Made by a program: the position numbers and the translations under genes. Under the pieces are notes generated by a model that ran no database searches, was not told the DNA's origin, and saw nothing but the letters and a program-made list of their open reading frames with translations. Shown one piece after another: positions 1 to 9,632 of a stretch of 64,000 nt of DNA. This stretch comes from Novosphingobium sp. RL4 (lineage in GTDB: Bacteria; Pseudomonadota; Alphaproteobacteria; Sphingomonadales; Sphingomonadaceae). The stretch is from NCBI RefSeq assembly GCF_035658495.1, contig NZ_CP141945.1:124001-188000 (forward strand), in the 5' to 3' direction. Positions within the stretch are counted from its first letter, which is position 1. Each line of letters starts with the position of its first letter.

Positions 1-1
1 T

Positions 2-2038
2 GGCTCTACCCATGGTTACGACGTGATCGATCCCAACGAGGTGGACCCAGTGCTGGGCGGGGAGGAAGCCTTCATCCGCCTGAGCGACGCAGCAAGGATT
101 GCCGGGATCGGGGTGGTTCTGGATATCGTGCCGAACCATATGGCCTGCGTACCGGAAAACCCGCTGCTGTATGACCTCATGAAGGGCGGCCGCGATAGCG
201 CCTCCAGTGAGATTTTCGATATCGACTGGGCCAAGGGGCCGCTGCATTTCGCGGTGCTTGACGGCACGCCGGACGAAGTCCTTGCCGCAGGGCAGATCGC
301 GATGGGGCGATTGGGCGATGATGCCGTGCTGGAGGTCTACGGTCAGAGCTATCCGCTCGCCGATACGCCCGTGTCGCGGGAGCTTGCGGAGCGCGGTGAA
401 CTGGATGCGTCAGCGCTTGCCGACCTGCTGGCGGAGCAATGCTGGTCCATCGGGGACTGGCGGCAGTCCGCTCAATCCATAAATCACAGAAGATTTTTTA
501 ATATCAGTAGTTTGATCGGTATTCGTCAGGAAAATATAGGAGTATTCCGGCTTACCCATCGCTGGATTTCGCGGCAAGTCGAAGCCGGCCGAATTCAGGG
601 GCTTCGGGTCGATCACATCGATGGTCTGGCGCGGCCCGGCGGCTACCTTGCGCACCTGCGCGAGCTTGTGGGACCGGATGTGCCCGTGTGGGTGGAGAAG
701 ATCGCCAAGGAAGGCGAGGATATCCCGGACTGGCCGGTACAGGGCATGAGCGGTTACGAGTTCATGACCCCGGTCACGCAGTTCCTCACGCAGCCGGATG
801 GGCTTGCGGCGATGCGGGCAGCGGCCCGCCATGCCGTGCCTGAAGATATGGCGGATGAAGTGCGGAACGTCAGGCGGGAGCTGCTGCACGGCACTTTCGT
901 GCCCGAGCACGCGCGCGTCGTCGATGCGGCCATGGCGGCGCTAGGCTGTACCGAGGCGCTGCGGGGTGCGGTCGAGCAGGCGGTGGAAGCACTTGCGCTG
1001 GTCTGGCCGGTCTACCGTTCCTACACGGCCGACGGTCTGCCGCTCTCGCCGGAATTCGCGGGGCTGCGCTCTGCCGGTGGGATGGCGGGGGCATTGCTGG
1101 ACTTGCTGCAAGCGGCTGCCGGAGATCCGCAGGCCCGGCAGTTCGCAGCCCGGTTCGAGCAGTTGACCGGAGCGCTCACCGCCAAGTCCGAGGAGGATAC
1201 CGTCTTCTTCCGTGCGGTATCCTACCTGCCGTTCTGCGAGGTGGGCGCCGAACCCGAACTTCAGACCATTTCGAGGAGTGCGTTCGAAGCCTTGATGAAC
1301 CGGCGCGCGGCGCGGACGCCTTACGGGCTCAACGCGCTTTCGACGCACGATACCAAGCGCTCGGCCGATGCGCGCGCGACGATCGTCGCGCTCTCATATT
1401 TTCCCGCGCTCGCCAGCCGCTTTTACGCTCATGCGGGTGAGTGTGCTTCTGCGTGCGGGCTGGCGCCGCGCTGGGGCATCTATGCACTTCAGACGGCACT
1501 CGCCATGCGGGAGGAACCCGATGCGCAGGCCCGCCTGATGCAGCACATGACGAAGGCAGCGCGCGAGGCCAAGGACTTGTCCAGCTATGAGAACCCGGAT
1601 GAAGGTGCCGAGCGGAAGCTCGGCGCGCTCGCTGCCGGGCTGCTGGAGGAACTCGCCGGGGATGGCATCTGGAGCGGGAAGGAGGAAGCGTCGTTCCATG
1701 AGGTGCTCGATGCGGTGATCCTGGCTCAGGTCGCGCTCCAGATCACCGCGCCGGGCATCCCGGACGTCTATCAGGGCACGGAGTGGGTCTCGGCAAACCT
1801 CACCGATCCGGACAACCGCCGCGCCGTGGATCGCCGGGCCGAACACGCCGCCGGCTCGCTCCCGGAACGGAAGTTCTCGCTCACCGCCCGTTTGCTGGCT
1901 TTACGGAAATCCGCGCCCGAACTTTTCGCGAGAGGGAGCTATGAACTTCGCGCCGCAAAGCGGGAATGGATCGTCAGGCGGACATGGCAGGGGCAATCCG
2001 CCGAAGTGCCGGTTCCGCGCCCGTTGCCGCCGGAATGA
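2..2038 (+). CDS. treY: Malto-oligosyltrehalose synthase, 5' end missing
   Basis: TreY (GH13) rearranges the reducing-end alpha-1,4 bond of a maltodextrin to alpha-1,1, and TreZ then releases trehalose. The reading frame is open from the first bases and begins with GSTHGYDV, so the start lies upstream of the window; 678 residues are present. Family motifs seen in order are GLRVDHIDGL (catalytic Asp region, about 600-628), WVEKI (catalytic Glu region), KSEEDTVFFR, STHDTKRSAD and the C-terminal GIPDVYQGTE. The protein ends a little after the last family block, in a Pro-rich tail. A roughly 80-base AT-rich patch at 478-560 stands out from the GC-rich gene but stays in frame and keeps the expected NHRRFF motif. 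The gene converges on the mscS-type gene across a hairpin. Confidence 0.93.
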   Translation, partial: GSTHGYDVIDPNEVDPVLGGEEAFIRLSDAARIAGIGVVLDIVPNHMACVPENPLLYDLMKGGRDSASSEIFDIDWAKGPLHFAVLDGTPDEVLAAGQIAMGRLGDDAVLEVYGQSYPLADTPVSRELAERGELDASALADLLAEQCWSIGDWRQSAQSINHRRFFNISSLIGIRQENIGVFRLTHRWISRQVEAGRIQGLRVDHIDGLARPGGYLAHLRELVGPDVPVWVEKIAKEGEDIPDWPVQGMSGYEFMTPVTQFLTQPDGLAAMRAAARHAVPEDMADEVRNVRRELLHGTFVPEHARVVDAAMAALGCTEALRGAVEQAVEALALVWPVYRSYTADGLPLSPEFAGLRSAGGMAGALLDLLQAAAGDPQARQFAARFEQLTGALTAKSEEDTVFFRAVSYLPFCEVGAEPELQTISRSAFEALMNRRAARTPYGLNALSTHDTKRSADARATIVALSYFPALASRFYAHAGECASACGLAPRWGIYALQTALAMREEPDAQARLMQHMTKAAREAKDLSSYENPDEGAERKLGALAAGLLEELAGDGIWSGKEEASFHEVLDAVILAQVALQITAPGIPDVYQGTEWVSANLTDPDNRRAVDRRAEHAAGSLPERKFSLTARLLALRKSAPELFARGSYELRAAKREWIVRRTWQGQSAEVPVPRPLPPE

Positions 2039-2056
2039 GGGAGGGCGCGGAACCGG
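2009..2056. terminator. Long inverted repeat between convergent genes
   Basis: Perfect 14-base arms at 2009-2022 and 2043-2056 are separated by 20 bases and span the treY stop codon. There is no U-tract on either side. It is best read as a bidirectional transcription barrier between treY and the convergent mscS-type gene. The function is inferred only from position and symmetry. Confidence 0.5.
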
Positions 2057-2063
2057 TGATTCA

Positions 2064-3266
2064 TCAGGCCTCCTGTGCGGGAACGTTCCGTGTCGGAGCA
2101 GGATGGTTTTCTACCGAGTGATCGGGGTAGGGCATGATGAGCTTACCGTCGGGTGAGGCGGTGTAGGTCGTCTGGGTCGGATAGGGGATGGAGATGCCCT
2201 CGGCGGCGAAGCGCCGCATGATCGACACCAGCAGCCGGTCGCGCAGCGGATGCGCGACCGACCAGTCCGCACCGGGCACGTCCACCAGCAGGGTGAAGTC
2301 CAGCGAACTCGCTCCGAACGCCTCGAACCCGGCGCGAGCAGCCTTGCCGCCTTCGGCTTCGACCAGTTCGGACAGGATGCCCGGTATGCGGGCGAGCGTG
2401 TCGGGCGGGGTTTCGTAAGCGACACCGATGGTGAACTGCAGGCGGATATGATCGCGCCGCGTGACGTTGAGAATTTCCTTATCAAGCAAACTCTTGTTGG
2501 AAATTACTCGCAATTCACCTGAATAGGCGCGGATGCGCGTGGACTTCAGGCCGATGGCTTCGATAGTCCCGGTGCTGGTGCCGAAGCTGATTGCATCCCC
2601 CTTGCTGAAGGGGCGGTCGAAGATGATGGCCAGCGCCGCGAACAGATCCGCGAAGATTCCCTGCGCAGCAAGGCCGATGGCTATGCCGCCAACGCCGAGA
2701 CCCGCGACCAGACCCGTCACGTTGACCCCGAGGTTATCGAGCAGCACCACCGCCGCGACGGCGAAGACCACCACGCTGACGAGGAGGCGGATCAGGCCCA
2801 TCGCATTGATGATCGCCTCGCCCTGGAAATGTTCGGCGGAGGTGCGGTGTTCGATTGCGCCGAGGATCAGTTCGCGCGCCCAGATCGCGCCTTGCAGGAC
2901 CGCTGCGATCGTGAACAGGAACGTTACCAGACCGTCGAGCGCGGGCGGCGTCTGTGCATAGCCGTCCACCACGCGGATCGCGACCATGACGATGAAGTAG
3001 TTCGTGGTCTTGGTCACGGCGCGGCCGATCACGGTCAGCCAGGCACCCCTGCCGCGTTCCGCCCGGCAGAGGCGATTGCCCAATCCGCGAAGGGCATAGA
3101 GGCCGGAGGTTATGGCAATGGCGATCAGTCCGGCGACGATGATCTGGAGCCAGTAGGTCTGGAACCACGAGACCGTGGCGCTCGACAGGTTATGGACCTG
3201 CGTGGCCACGTCCGGCATCGCGTGGGCGCCGGGGCTGGGGCTCGGGGGGGAAGTGGGGGTGCTCAT
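2064..3266 (-). CDS. Small-conductance mechanosensitive channel, MscS family
   Basis: Inner-membrane channel that opens under membrane tension to release solutes during hypo-osmotic shock. The 400-residue protein has an N-terminal transmembrane region (WLQIIVAGLIAIAI and two further hydrophobic segments), then the Gly/Ala-rich pore helix and beta-domain entry (GLGVGGIAIGLAAQ followed by DRPFSKGDAI), characteristic of MscS. The start at 3266 (MSTPTS) avoids an Arg-rich upstream extension that does not look like an MscS N-terminus. The sequence upstream has only a weak ribosome binding site. It lies downstream of msrB on the same strand with a 215-base gap, so it may have its own promoter. Confidence 0.88.
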   Translation of the reverse strand: MSTPTSPPSPSPGAHAMPDVATQVHNLSSATVSWFQTYWLQIIVAGLIAIAITSGLYALRGLGNRLCRAERGRGAWLTVIGRAVTKTTNYFIVMVAIRVVDGYAQTPPALDGLVTFLFTIAAVLQGAIWARELILGAIEHRTSAEHFQGEAIINAMGLIRLLVSVVVFAVAAVVLLDNLGVNVTGLVAGLGVGGIAIGLAAQGIFADLFAALAIIFDRPFSKGDAISFGTSTGTIEAIGLKSTRIRAYSGELRVISNKSLLDKEILNVTRRDHIRLQFTIGVAYETPPDTLARIPGILSELVEAEGGKAARAGFEAFGASSLDFTLLVDVPGADWSVAHPLRDRLLVSIMRRFAAEGISIPYPTQTTYTASPDGKLIMPYPDHSVENHPAPTRNVPAQEA

Positions 3267-3439
3267 CCTGCGCTCAATCCATGTTCGTTTCGGCGACCGT
3301 GGCTGCCGCCGATATCGCGGCATGCCGACATGCGAACGGCCTTACCGTGCAAGACGGTCAGGGCTCAACGTCTTGCAATGGCTCGGTGGACGAGTTGTTC
3401 CTTGCGTTTTTCGGGATTTCGGTTGCGCCGCAGCGGCGA

Positions 3440-3466
3440 GCGGCCCGGCCACAGGGCTCGGGCCGC
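3440..3466 (-). terminator. Hairpin downstream of msrB
   Basis: Complementary 8-base arms at 3440-3447 and 3459-3466 lie just after the msrB stop on the minus strand. The stem is all G/C but no T-run follows, so a role as a terminator is only plausible. The rest of the msrB-mscS gap shows nothing recognisable. Confidence 0.3.
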
Positions 3467-3481
3467 GCCTGCATCAAGGCG

Positions 3482-3940
3482 TCAGCCGCGGTGGCCGATT
3501 TCCTCGACCTGATCGAGATAATCGCCGTAACCCTCTGTTTCCATGTCTTCACGCGGCACGAACCGCAGGGCGGCCGAATTGATGCAATACCGCAATCCGC
3601 CCCGATCGCGCGGCCCGTCCTCGAACACGTGGCCGAGGTGGCTGTCGCCGTGTGCGGAGCGCACTTCGGTGCGGATCATGCCATGGCTGGTGTCGCGCAA
3701 CTCGCTGACGTTGGCCGGTTCGATGGGCTTGGTGAAGCTCGGCCAGCCGCAGCCGGACTCGTACTTGTCCGAGGAGGCGAACAGCGGCTCGCCCGAAACG
3801 ATGTCCACGTAGATTCCGGCGCGCTTGTTGCCAAGGTATTCGCCTGAGCCGGGGCGCTCGGTCCCGCTGTGCTGGGTTACGTGGAACTGCTCGGGGGTCA
3901 GGCGTGCGATCGCCTCGTCGGTTTTCTTGTAGGTCGGCAT
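3482..3940 (-). CDS. msrB: Peptide-methionine (R)-S-oxide reductase MsrB
   Basis: MsrB reduces the R epimer of methionine sulfoxide in proteins. The 152-residue protein shows [26 protein letters not shown] and the catalytic segment [11 protein letters not shown] with the nucleophilic Cys. The two CxxC zinc motifs of many MsrBs are absent ([13 protein letters not shown] is in their place), so this is the zinc-free form. The start at 3940 is set by an AAGGAG ribosome binding site; upstream in-frame sequence is not family-like. No signal peptide is visible, so it is cytoplasmic. Confidence 0.95.
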   Translation of the reverse strand: MPTYKKTDEAIARLTPEQFHVTQHSGTERPGSGEYLGNKRAGIYVDIVSGEPLFASSDKYESGCGWPSFTKPIEPANVSELRDTSHGMIRTEVRSAHGDSHLGHVFEDGPRDRGGLRYCINSAALRFVPREDMETEGYGDYLDQVEEIGHRG

Positions 3941-4082
3941 GGATCGTTCTCCTTGGCGCCCTAGATGGGGAGAACGCGGGCCGGGGTGAAGTCCTTTTTC
4001 ATTCGCGGCTTCGATCGGCAACCGGAATTGCCGCGATGTCGCCCGGGGGCCGCCGGTCCGGCAGCCCCGCCAGGCGGTGCGG

Positions 4083-4664
4083 TCAGAAGTGGTAGGCTAC
4101 GCCGACAAGCGCCTGATGGCGGTCGAAGTCATGGTCGTTGTTGCCGAGATCGGAATAACGATACTCGATGCGGGCCGTTACGTTCTGCAGGATCGCGCGC
4201 TCCACGCCGCCGCCCACACTCCATCCATCGAACGTATCATGACCGGTCGCCGTGCCATCCGAAATGCGGGCGCGCATGTTCTCGTAGCCGCCACGCACAT
4301 AGAGCAGCGTTTCCGGGGTCACGAGGTAGCCGGCGCGGGCCGACAGGTCGAAGGAATGGTTCGGGTCGATCACGGCTGCGCCGCTGCGCAGGGCATCGTC
4401 GGCGCCGATGTCGAAGCTGCCTTCCGCGCCGATCACGACATGGGGCGTGAGCCTGTAGTTATAGCCTGCAAAGGCGCCGCCGATGAAGCTGTCGCGGGAA
4501 TCGCGCACGTTGACTTCGCCGATGTCGGTATCCGCGCCGCGCGCGCGGTCGTGGTTCAGGCCGGCCTGAACGCCGACATAGGGGCCGTCGAACGTTTCGG
4601 CGAAGGCGGGGGAAGCCGCCATCACGGAAGCTGCGGCCATGATCCCTGCGATAATCCTGTTCAT
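4083..4664 (-). CDS. Small outer-membrane beta-barrel protein (OmpA-like/porin family)
   Basis: The 193-residue protein has a clear Sec signal peptide ([22 protein letters not shown]) followed by alternating polar and aromatic strands and a terminal Phe (GVAYHF), typical of an eight-stranded outer-membrane barrel. Motifs such as [20 protein letters not shown] and [10 protein letters not shown] match the family of small surface barrels common in Alphaproteobacteria. The exact role is unknown; structural or adhesive functions are usual. The start at 4664 is preceded by AGGGAA. It is divergent from poxB across 263 bases. Confidence 0.85.
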   Translation of the reverse strand: MNRIIAGIMAAASVMAASPAFAETFDGPYVGVQAGLNHDRARGADTDIGEVNVRDSRDSFIGGAFAGYNYRLTPHVVIGAEGSFDIGADDALRSGAAVIDPNHSFDLSARAGYLVTPETLLYVRGGYENMRARISDGTATGHDTFDGWSVGGGVERAILQNVTARIEYRYSDLGNNDHDFDRHQALVGVAYHF

Positions 4665-4927
4665 TGTCTTGTTCCCTGATTCATGTCCGGATCGGACAGG
4701 AGCGATATGGCCCTCGAACAACAGGCGGATAATCGGGGATGATCGAGACAGACTGATTCCCGCATGGAGACAATGCGACCGGCTCATACTTTGGTCAGGG
4801 TTGCCCTGCGCCGGGAAAGCGCGCGTTCTGAAACCGGGGTTGCAGGGATCGCACGGCACTTCCGCGGCCTCTGACCGTTCAGAAGGTTTCCCAACAGCCG
4901 CGCGCGGCGAACGACGAGGAGTTGCAG

Positions 4928-6664
4928 ATGGCCAGGAACGTAGCGGACCAGTTCATCGCCACGCTGGAGGCAGCGGGCGTGAAGCGGATCTACGGTCTCG
5001 TCGGAGACAGTCTGAACGGACTGACCGATGCCATCAGGGCTCGCGGCACCATCGAATGGATCCATGTCCGCCATGAGGAAGTCGCCGCCTTCGCCGCCGG
5101 GGCCGAGGCGCATCTCACCGGAAGCATCGCGGTTTGCGCGGGAAGCTGCGGCCCGGGCAACCTCCACCTCATCAACGGACTGTTCGACTGTCATCGCTCG
5201 CGCGTGCCGGTGCTGGCCATCGCCGCCCATATTCCCTCGCCGGAAATCGGCTCCGGCTATTTCCAGGAAACCCGGCCGCAGGACCTCTTCCGCGAGTGCA
5301 GTCATTACTGCGAACTCGTGTCCGATCCGTCGCAAATGCCGCGCAGCCTTGAAATCGCCATTCGCACCGCGATCGGGGAAAAGGGCGTCTCCGTTGTCGT
5401 CATTCCCGGAGACGTGGCCTTGCAACCGGCGACCGCCGCTGCCGAGCCCCCGCCCGCCTCGCTCCTGCCCCGACCGCCCGTGGTGGTCCCGGACGAGCCG
5501 GACCTCGCGGCGCTGGCGGCGATGTTCGACGACGAGAGCCGTGTCACGATCCTGTGCGGCTCGGGCTGCGCCGGCGCTCACGCGGAAGTGGTGGCCCTGG
5601 CCGAGCGGCTCCAGGCGCCCATCGTCCATGCGCTGCGGGGGAAGGAACATGTCGAATACGACAACCCCTACGACGTGGGCATGACCGGCCTGATCGGATT
5701 TTCCTCGGGCTACTATGCGATGATGGATACCGACGTGCTGCTGATGCTGGGCACGGACTTTCCCTATCGCCAGTTCTATCCGGCGGGCAGCGGCGTGCGG
5801 ACCGTGCAGGTCGATATCCGGCCCGGCCAGCTCGGCCGCCGCACTTCGCTGGACCTCGGGGTGGTGGGCGATGTCGGCGCTACGGTGCGGGCCTTGCTGC
5901 CCCGCCTGCGGGCAAGGACGGATGGCAGGCATCTGGAAAAGGCGCTCAAGCATTATCGCCGCGCCCGCGAGGACCTCGATTCGCAGGCGGTAGGCCGTCC
6001 CGGCAAGACGCCGATCCATCCGCAGCAGGTCGCCAGGGCGATCAGCGATCTTGCGGCGGACGATGCGGTGTTCACCTTCGATGTCGGGCTGCCTACCGTA
6101 TGGGCCGCCCGCTACTTGCGGATGAACGGCAGGCGGAGACTGATCGGTTCGCTGTGGCATGGCTCCATGGCCAATGCGATGCCGATGGCCATCGGCGCCC
6201 AGAGCGCCTTTCCCGGCCGGCAGGTGATCTCGCTATCGGGCGATGGCGGGCTGGCCATGCTGATGGGAGACCTGCTAACCCTGCGGCAGAACCGGCTCCC
6301 GGCGAAGATCGTGGTCTTCAACAACGGCACGCTCGGTTTCGTGGAGGTGGAGCAGAAATCGACCGGTTTCCTGCCGTTCGGAACCGATCTCGACAATCCC
6401 GACTTTGCCGCCATGGCCGAGGCGATCGGCATCAAGGGCATTCGTCTCGAAGACCCTGCCGATGTCGAGCAGGGGATCCGCCGTGCGTTCGAGCATGACG
6501 GCCCGGTCCTGATCGACGCGGTCGTCGCGCGGACGGAACTGCCCATTCCGCCCAAGATCAATGCCGAGATGGCCAAGGGCTTCACCCTCTACATGGTCAA
6601 GGCCGTGATGAGCGGCCGGGGTGACGAGATCGTCGATCTGGCGCGGACCAATCTCTGGCATTGA
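4928..6664 (+). CDS. poxB: Thiamine-diphosphate enzyme, pyruvate dehydrogenase (quinone)/PoxB type
   Basis: Likely oxidises pyruvate to acetate and CO2 and passes electrons to membrane quinone. The 578-residue length matches PoxB (about 572). The N-terminal PYR domain shows [14 protein letters not shown] and [14 protein letters not shown] with the ThDP-activating Glu; the central FAD-binding domain follows; the C-terminal PP domain has the GDGG...NNG ThDP-Mg motif ([11 protein letters not shown] to VFNNGT). ATG at 4928 lies 7 bases after GAGGA; a TTG two codons earlier is too close to that site. trxC follows after 52 bases on the same strand. Acetolactate-synthase-like relatives share the fold, so the substrate is inferred. 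Confidence 0.85.
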   Translation: MARNVADQFIATLEAAGVKRIYGLVGDSLNGLTDAIRARGTIEWIHVRHEEVAAFAAGAEAHLTGSIAVCAGSCGPGNLHLINGLFDCHRSRVPVLAIAAHIPSPEIGSGYFQETRPQDLFRECSHYCELVSDPSQMPRSLEIAIRTAIGEKGVSVVVIPGDVALQPATAAAEPPPASLLPRPPVVVPDEPDLAALAAMFDDESRVTILCGSGCAGAHAEVVALAERLQAPIVHALRGKEHVEYDNPYDVGMTGLIGFSSGYYAMMDTDVLLMLGTDFPYRQFYPAGSGVRTVQVDIRPGQLGRRTSLDLGVVGDVGATVRALLPRLRARTDGRHLEKALKHYRRAREDLDSQAVGRPGKTPIHPQQVARAISDLAADDAVFTFDVGLPTVWAARYLRMNGRRRLIGSLWHGSMANAMPMAIGAQSAFPGRQVISLSGDGGLAMLMGDLLTLRQNRLPAKIVVFNNGTLGFVEVEQKSTGFLPFGTDLDNPDFAAMAEAIGIKGIRLEDPADVEQGIRRAFEHDGPVLIDAVVARTELPIPPKINAEMAKGFTLYMVKAVMSGRGDEIVDLARTNLWH

Positions 6665-6716
6665 TCCGCTGGCGGGATAAAGGGAAGAGCAAAGCTTACG
6701 GAAAAAGGGAAAGACC

Positions 6717-7166
6717 ATGCCCACCGACAGGGGCGATGCCCTGCTGATCGCCTGCCCGCACTGTGCGGCGCGCAACCGGGTGCCGTCCGATCGGCTTGCC
6801 GCGGGCGGAAAATGCGGGCGCTGCGGCCAGCCGCTTTTCGCCGGCGTGCCGATCACGCTGACTTCGGCCAATTTCGATGCTCATGCCGCGCGCTCGGGCA
6901 TCCCGCTGCTCGTCGATTTCTGGGCGAGCTGGTGCGGGCCATGCCGGCAGATGGCGCCTGCCTTTGCGGCCTCGGCCCGGCTGCTGGAGCCGCAGGTCCG
7001 CCTCGGCAAGCTCGATACCGAGGCGGAAAGCGCGATTGCCGGGCGCTATGGCATACGCTCGATCCCCACGCTCATCCTGTTTTCGCAGGGCCGGGAGATC
7101 GGGCGCCAGTCCGGCGCCATGCCGGAGCGGGCTATCGTGGACTGGACGCGGGCGCTGCTTGGCTGA
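6717..7166 (+). CDS. trxC: Thioredoxin 2 (zinc-finger thioredoxin)
   Basis: Cytoplasmic disulfide reductase. The 149-residue protein begins with two CxxC pairs (CPHC near residue 13, CGRC near residue 33), which form the zinc-binding N-terminal domain peculiar to TrxC. A standard thioredoxin domain follows with the active site WCGPC and the cis-Pro segment IRSIPTLILF. It sits 52 bases after poxB and may be cotranscribed. It converges on the sulfatase gene with 19 bases between stops. Confidence 0.95.
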   Translation: MPTDRGDALLIACPHCAARNRVPSDRLAAGGKCGRCGQPLFAGVPITLTSANFDAHAARSGIPLLVDFWASWCGPCRQMAPAFAASARLLEPQVRLGKLDTEAESAIAGRYGIRSIPTLILFSQGREIGRQSGAMPERAIVDWTRALLG

Positions 7167-7185
7167 AGGTCTGCCCCCGCCCGCC

Positions 7186-9513
7186 TCAGTCGAACGTGAT
7201 GGAGATGCGCGGAATGTCTCCCTCGATCGCGCCATGAGGCACGGGATAATCCGTGACGGTGACGCCGAGGTCGCGCCCGATGTCCAGCGTCTCGCCGCCG
7301 CCCGCCGGGGTCAGGATACTGGTGGGCAGTGAGCCGCGCGCCAGTTCCTCACCGCCGGTGCTCAGTGCGATTTCGGCCGGGCCGCCCGGTTTTGCCACGG
7401 CGAAGCGAAGACGCAGGGTCGTGGCCCCCTGCGGCAGCGCATGGGCGGCGCGGACCCTGACGATCTCGTCCGGGTCGGTGGAGCGGGCCCAGACGAATGT
7501 CGGCACTCCGCGATCGAGGTAGAGGCTCCAGCCGCCGAAGCGGCTTCCCAGCGCCACGACGGCACCGGAGGCCGAGGCGGTGTCCAGCCTCAAGTCCGCA
7601 TCCAGCGTGAAGGAACGACCGATCAGCACGGGTTCCGTGGTGGAGGGGATCGACACGTCCTTGCCCCAGAACGTGAACTGCTTGCGCCCGCTGGGGCGCA
7701 TGGCCGCCACGGCGCGGGCCATGGCGAAGCGGTGATCGAGCGGGAAGACGTTGTTGCGCCGTGCTTCCTGCTGCCACAGCTCCAACATCCGTTTCAGCCT
7801 TTCCGGCTCCTTCGCGGCAAGATCGGTGGACTGCGAGAAATCCTTCGAGAGATTGTAGAGCGACCATTGCATGCGGGGCCGGGGCCCTTCGGGCGGCAGG
7901 TTCTCCCAGGCCATCCGGCCATCGTCGCCCGAGAGGAACCAGCCGTCGTGATAGAGGCCGACCTTTCCGCCGATCTCGAAATATTGGGTGCGCGGCATGG
8001 CCGGATCGCAGGAAGCGAGGCCGGGCAGGAGGCTGCGGCCGTCGAGCGGCTTCTGCGCCGAGCCGAGCACGTTCGCCGGCATCGGCACGTGCGCGGCATC
8101 CAGCAGGGTCGGCGCCATGTCCACCAGATGGCTGAACTGCCCGCAGATGCTGCCGGGACGGGCGACGTGGCCCTTCCACGACAGGATCATCCCGTTGCGG
8201 ATGCCGCCCAGCATGGAGGCATATTGCTTGGTCCAGCGCAGCGGCGTGTTCATTGCCCAGGTCCAGCCCGCCGGATAGCTTTCGTAAGTATCCGGCCCGC
8301 CGAGCCGGTCGAGATTGGCCGTCATCCAGGCTTCGGCCTCATCATGGCGGCCCATGCTGCGCATCTCGTTGATCGTGCCGCGCGGGCCGGCCTCGGCGCT
8401 GGCGCCGTTGTCCCCCTCGATGATCGCGACGATGGTGTTGTCCAGCTGGCCCATCCGCTGGAGTTCGTCCAGCACCCGGCCCACCTGCTCGTCCTGGAAC
8501 ACGAGCTGCGCTGCGGCCACTTCCATGGTTCGCGCCGCAAAGGCCTTCTGCGCCGGGGTGAGCGTGTCCCACGCGGGAATTTCCGGCGGGCGGGGCGTCA
8601 GCCGGGTTCCTTCGGGAACGATGCCCATCGCGACCTGGCGGCGGAAGGTCTCTTCGCGCACTTTGTCCCAGCCCTGGTCGAACTTGCCCTTGAAGCGCGC
8701 GATGTAGGCGGGCGGCGCCTGATGCGGCGCATGCGTGGAGCCGGGGGCGAGATAGGCGAGGAACGGCTTGTCCGGCGCTCCGGCCTTCTGGTTGTGAATC
8801 CAGCGGATCATGTCGTCCGCCAGCCGCTTGTCCAGCAGTTCGCGCGGGCCATCCTGCGGATCGGCGCGCTGGACGCCGCGATAGAGCATCGGCGAATACT
8901 GGTCGCTGTCGCCGCTGACGAAGCCGTAGAAATATTCGAAGCCAAGGCCCGTGGGCCATGCATCGAACGGGCCTGCCTCGCTGCGTTCGTTCGACGGGGT
9001 GTTGTGGTGCTTGCCGAACATGGCCGTGCTGTAGCCGTTGAGCCGCAGGATCTGCGCGACGGTGGCGGTTTCGGGCAGGATCTTTCCGCCATAACCGGGG
9101 TAGGGGGAGGGAACGTCGCTCAGCCAGCCCACGCCTGCGGCATGGTGGTTGCGCCCGGTCAGCAGCGCCGCGCGCGAGGGGGAGCAGATGCCGGTGGTGT
9201 GAAAGCGGTTGTAGCGCTGGCCCTGCGCGGCGACCCGCTCGAAATTGGGTGTCGGCACCGGGCCGCCGAATGCGCTCGACATGGCGAAGCCCACGTCGTC
9301 GCTCATCATCACGAACATGTTCGGCGCGCCGACAGGAGCGCTGACGGGTCTTGCCGTGCCCGGCCGCGCGTCAAGGACGTTTTCGGCGAATGTGCCGTCG
9401 AACGGCGCGGTCGGCACGGGCAGCACCGCTCGCCCGGTTTCCTCCTGCGCATTCGCCGTCCCGCCCGAAAGCACGGTGGCCGCCAGCAGCCACCCCATCC
9501 ATCGATTTCCCAT
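7186..9513 (-). CDS. Secreted arylsulfatase, type I (formylglycine) sulfatase
   Basis: Hydrolyses sulfate esters; the natural substrate cannot be told from sequence. The 775-residue protein starts with a signal peptide ending TANAQ, so it is periplasmic or exported. The sulfatase signature CSPSRAALLTGR is at residues 110-121; Cys110 would be converted to formylglycine by a maturase not seen in this window. Upstream metal-binding residues are in FVMMSDDVGF. The catalytic half is followed by a C-terminal region with beta-rich repeats after about residue 600. It is divergent from a LysR regulator with a 119-base shared promoter region, which suggests local control. Confidence 0.93.
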   Translation of the reverse strand: MGNRWMGWLLAATVLSGGTANAQEETGRAVLPVPTAPFDGTFAENVLDARPGTARPVSAPVGAPNMFVMMSDDVGFAMSSAFGGPVPTPNFERVAAQGQRYNRFHTTGICSPSRAALLTGRNHHAAGVGWLSDVPSPYPGYGGKILPETATVAQILRLNGYSTAMFGKHHNTPSNERSEAGPFDAWPTGLGFEYFYGFVSGDSDQYSPMLYRGVQRADPQDGPRELLDKRLADDMIRWIHNQKAGAPDKPFLAYLAPGSTHAPHQAPPAYIARFKGKFDQGWDKVREETFRRQVAMGIVPEGTRLTPRPPEIPAWDTLTPAQKAFAARTMEVAAAQLVFQDEQVGRVLDELQRMGQLDNTIVAIIEGDNGASAEAGPRGTINEMRSMGRHDEAEAWMTANLDRLGGPDTYESYPAGWTWAMNTPLRWTKQYASMLGGIRNGMILSWKGHVARPGSICGQFSHLVDMAPTLLDAAHVPMPANVLGSAQKPLDGRSLLPGLASCDPAMPRTQYFEIGGKVGLYHDGWFLSGDDGRMAWENLPPEGPRPRMQWSLYNLSKDFSQSTDLAAKEPERLKRMLELWQQEARRNNVFPLDHRFAMARAVAAMRPSGRKQFTFWGKDVSIPSTTEPVLIGRSFTLDADLRLDTASASGAVVALGSRFGGWSLYLDRGVPTFVWARSTDPDEIVRVRAAHALPQGATTLRLRFAVAKPGGPAEIALSTGGEELARGSLPTSILTPAGGGETLDIGRDLGVTVTDYPVPHGAIEGDIPRISITFD

Positions 9514-9582
9514 TGCCCGCCCTCTTGCCCGCTATTGTTTCAAGCGGCGTGTTTGGGCTTGGCGCGCCATCACGTCCAATGC

Positions 9583-9597
9583 ATATCAATGCGATAT
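9583..9597. promoter_or_regulatory. Candidate LysR binding site
   Basis: An inverted repeat ATATC-N5-GATAT lies in the intergenic region between the divergent sulfatase and LysR genes. LysR proteins commonly bind short interrupted dyads between their own gene and a divergent target. The match is short, so this is only a candidate. Confidence 0.4.
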
Positions 9598-9632
9598 TCC
9601 ATGCCTTATGGTAATGGAAAGGGAGCGCTGCC

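Noticed and set aside
4784..6160. A 458-codon open frame opposite poxB
   Set aside because: Antisense of well-conserved ThDP-enzyme sequence, with Arg/His/Gly-rich composition and no motifs.
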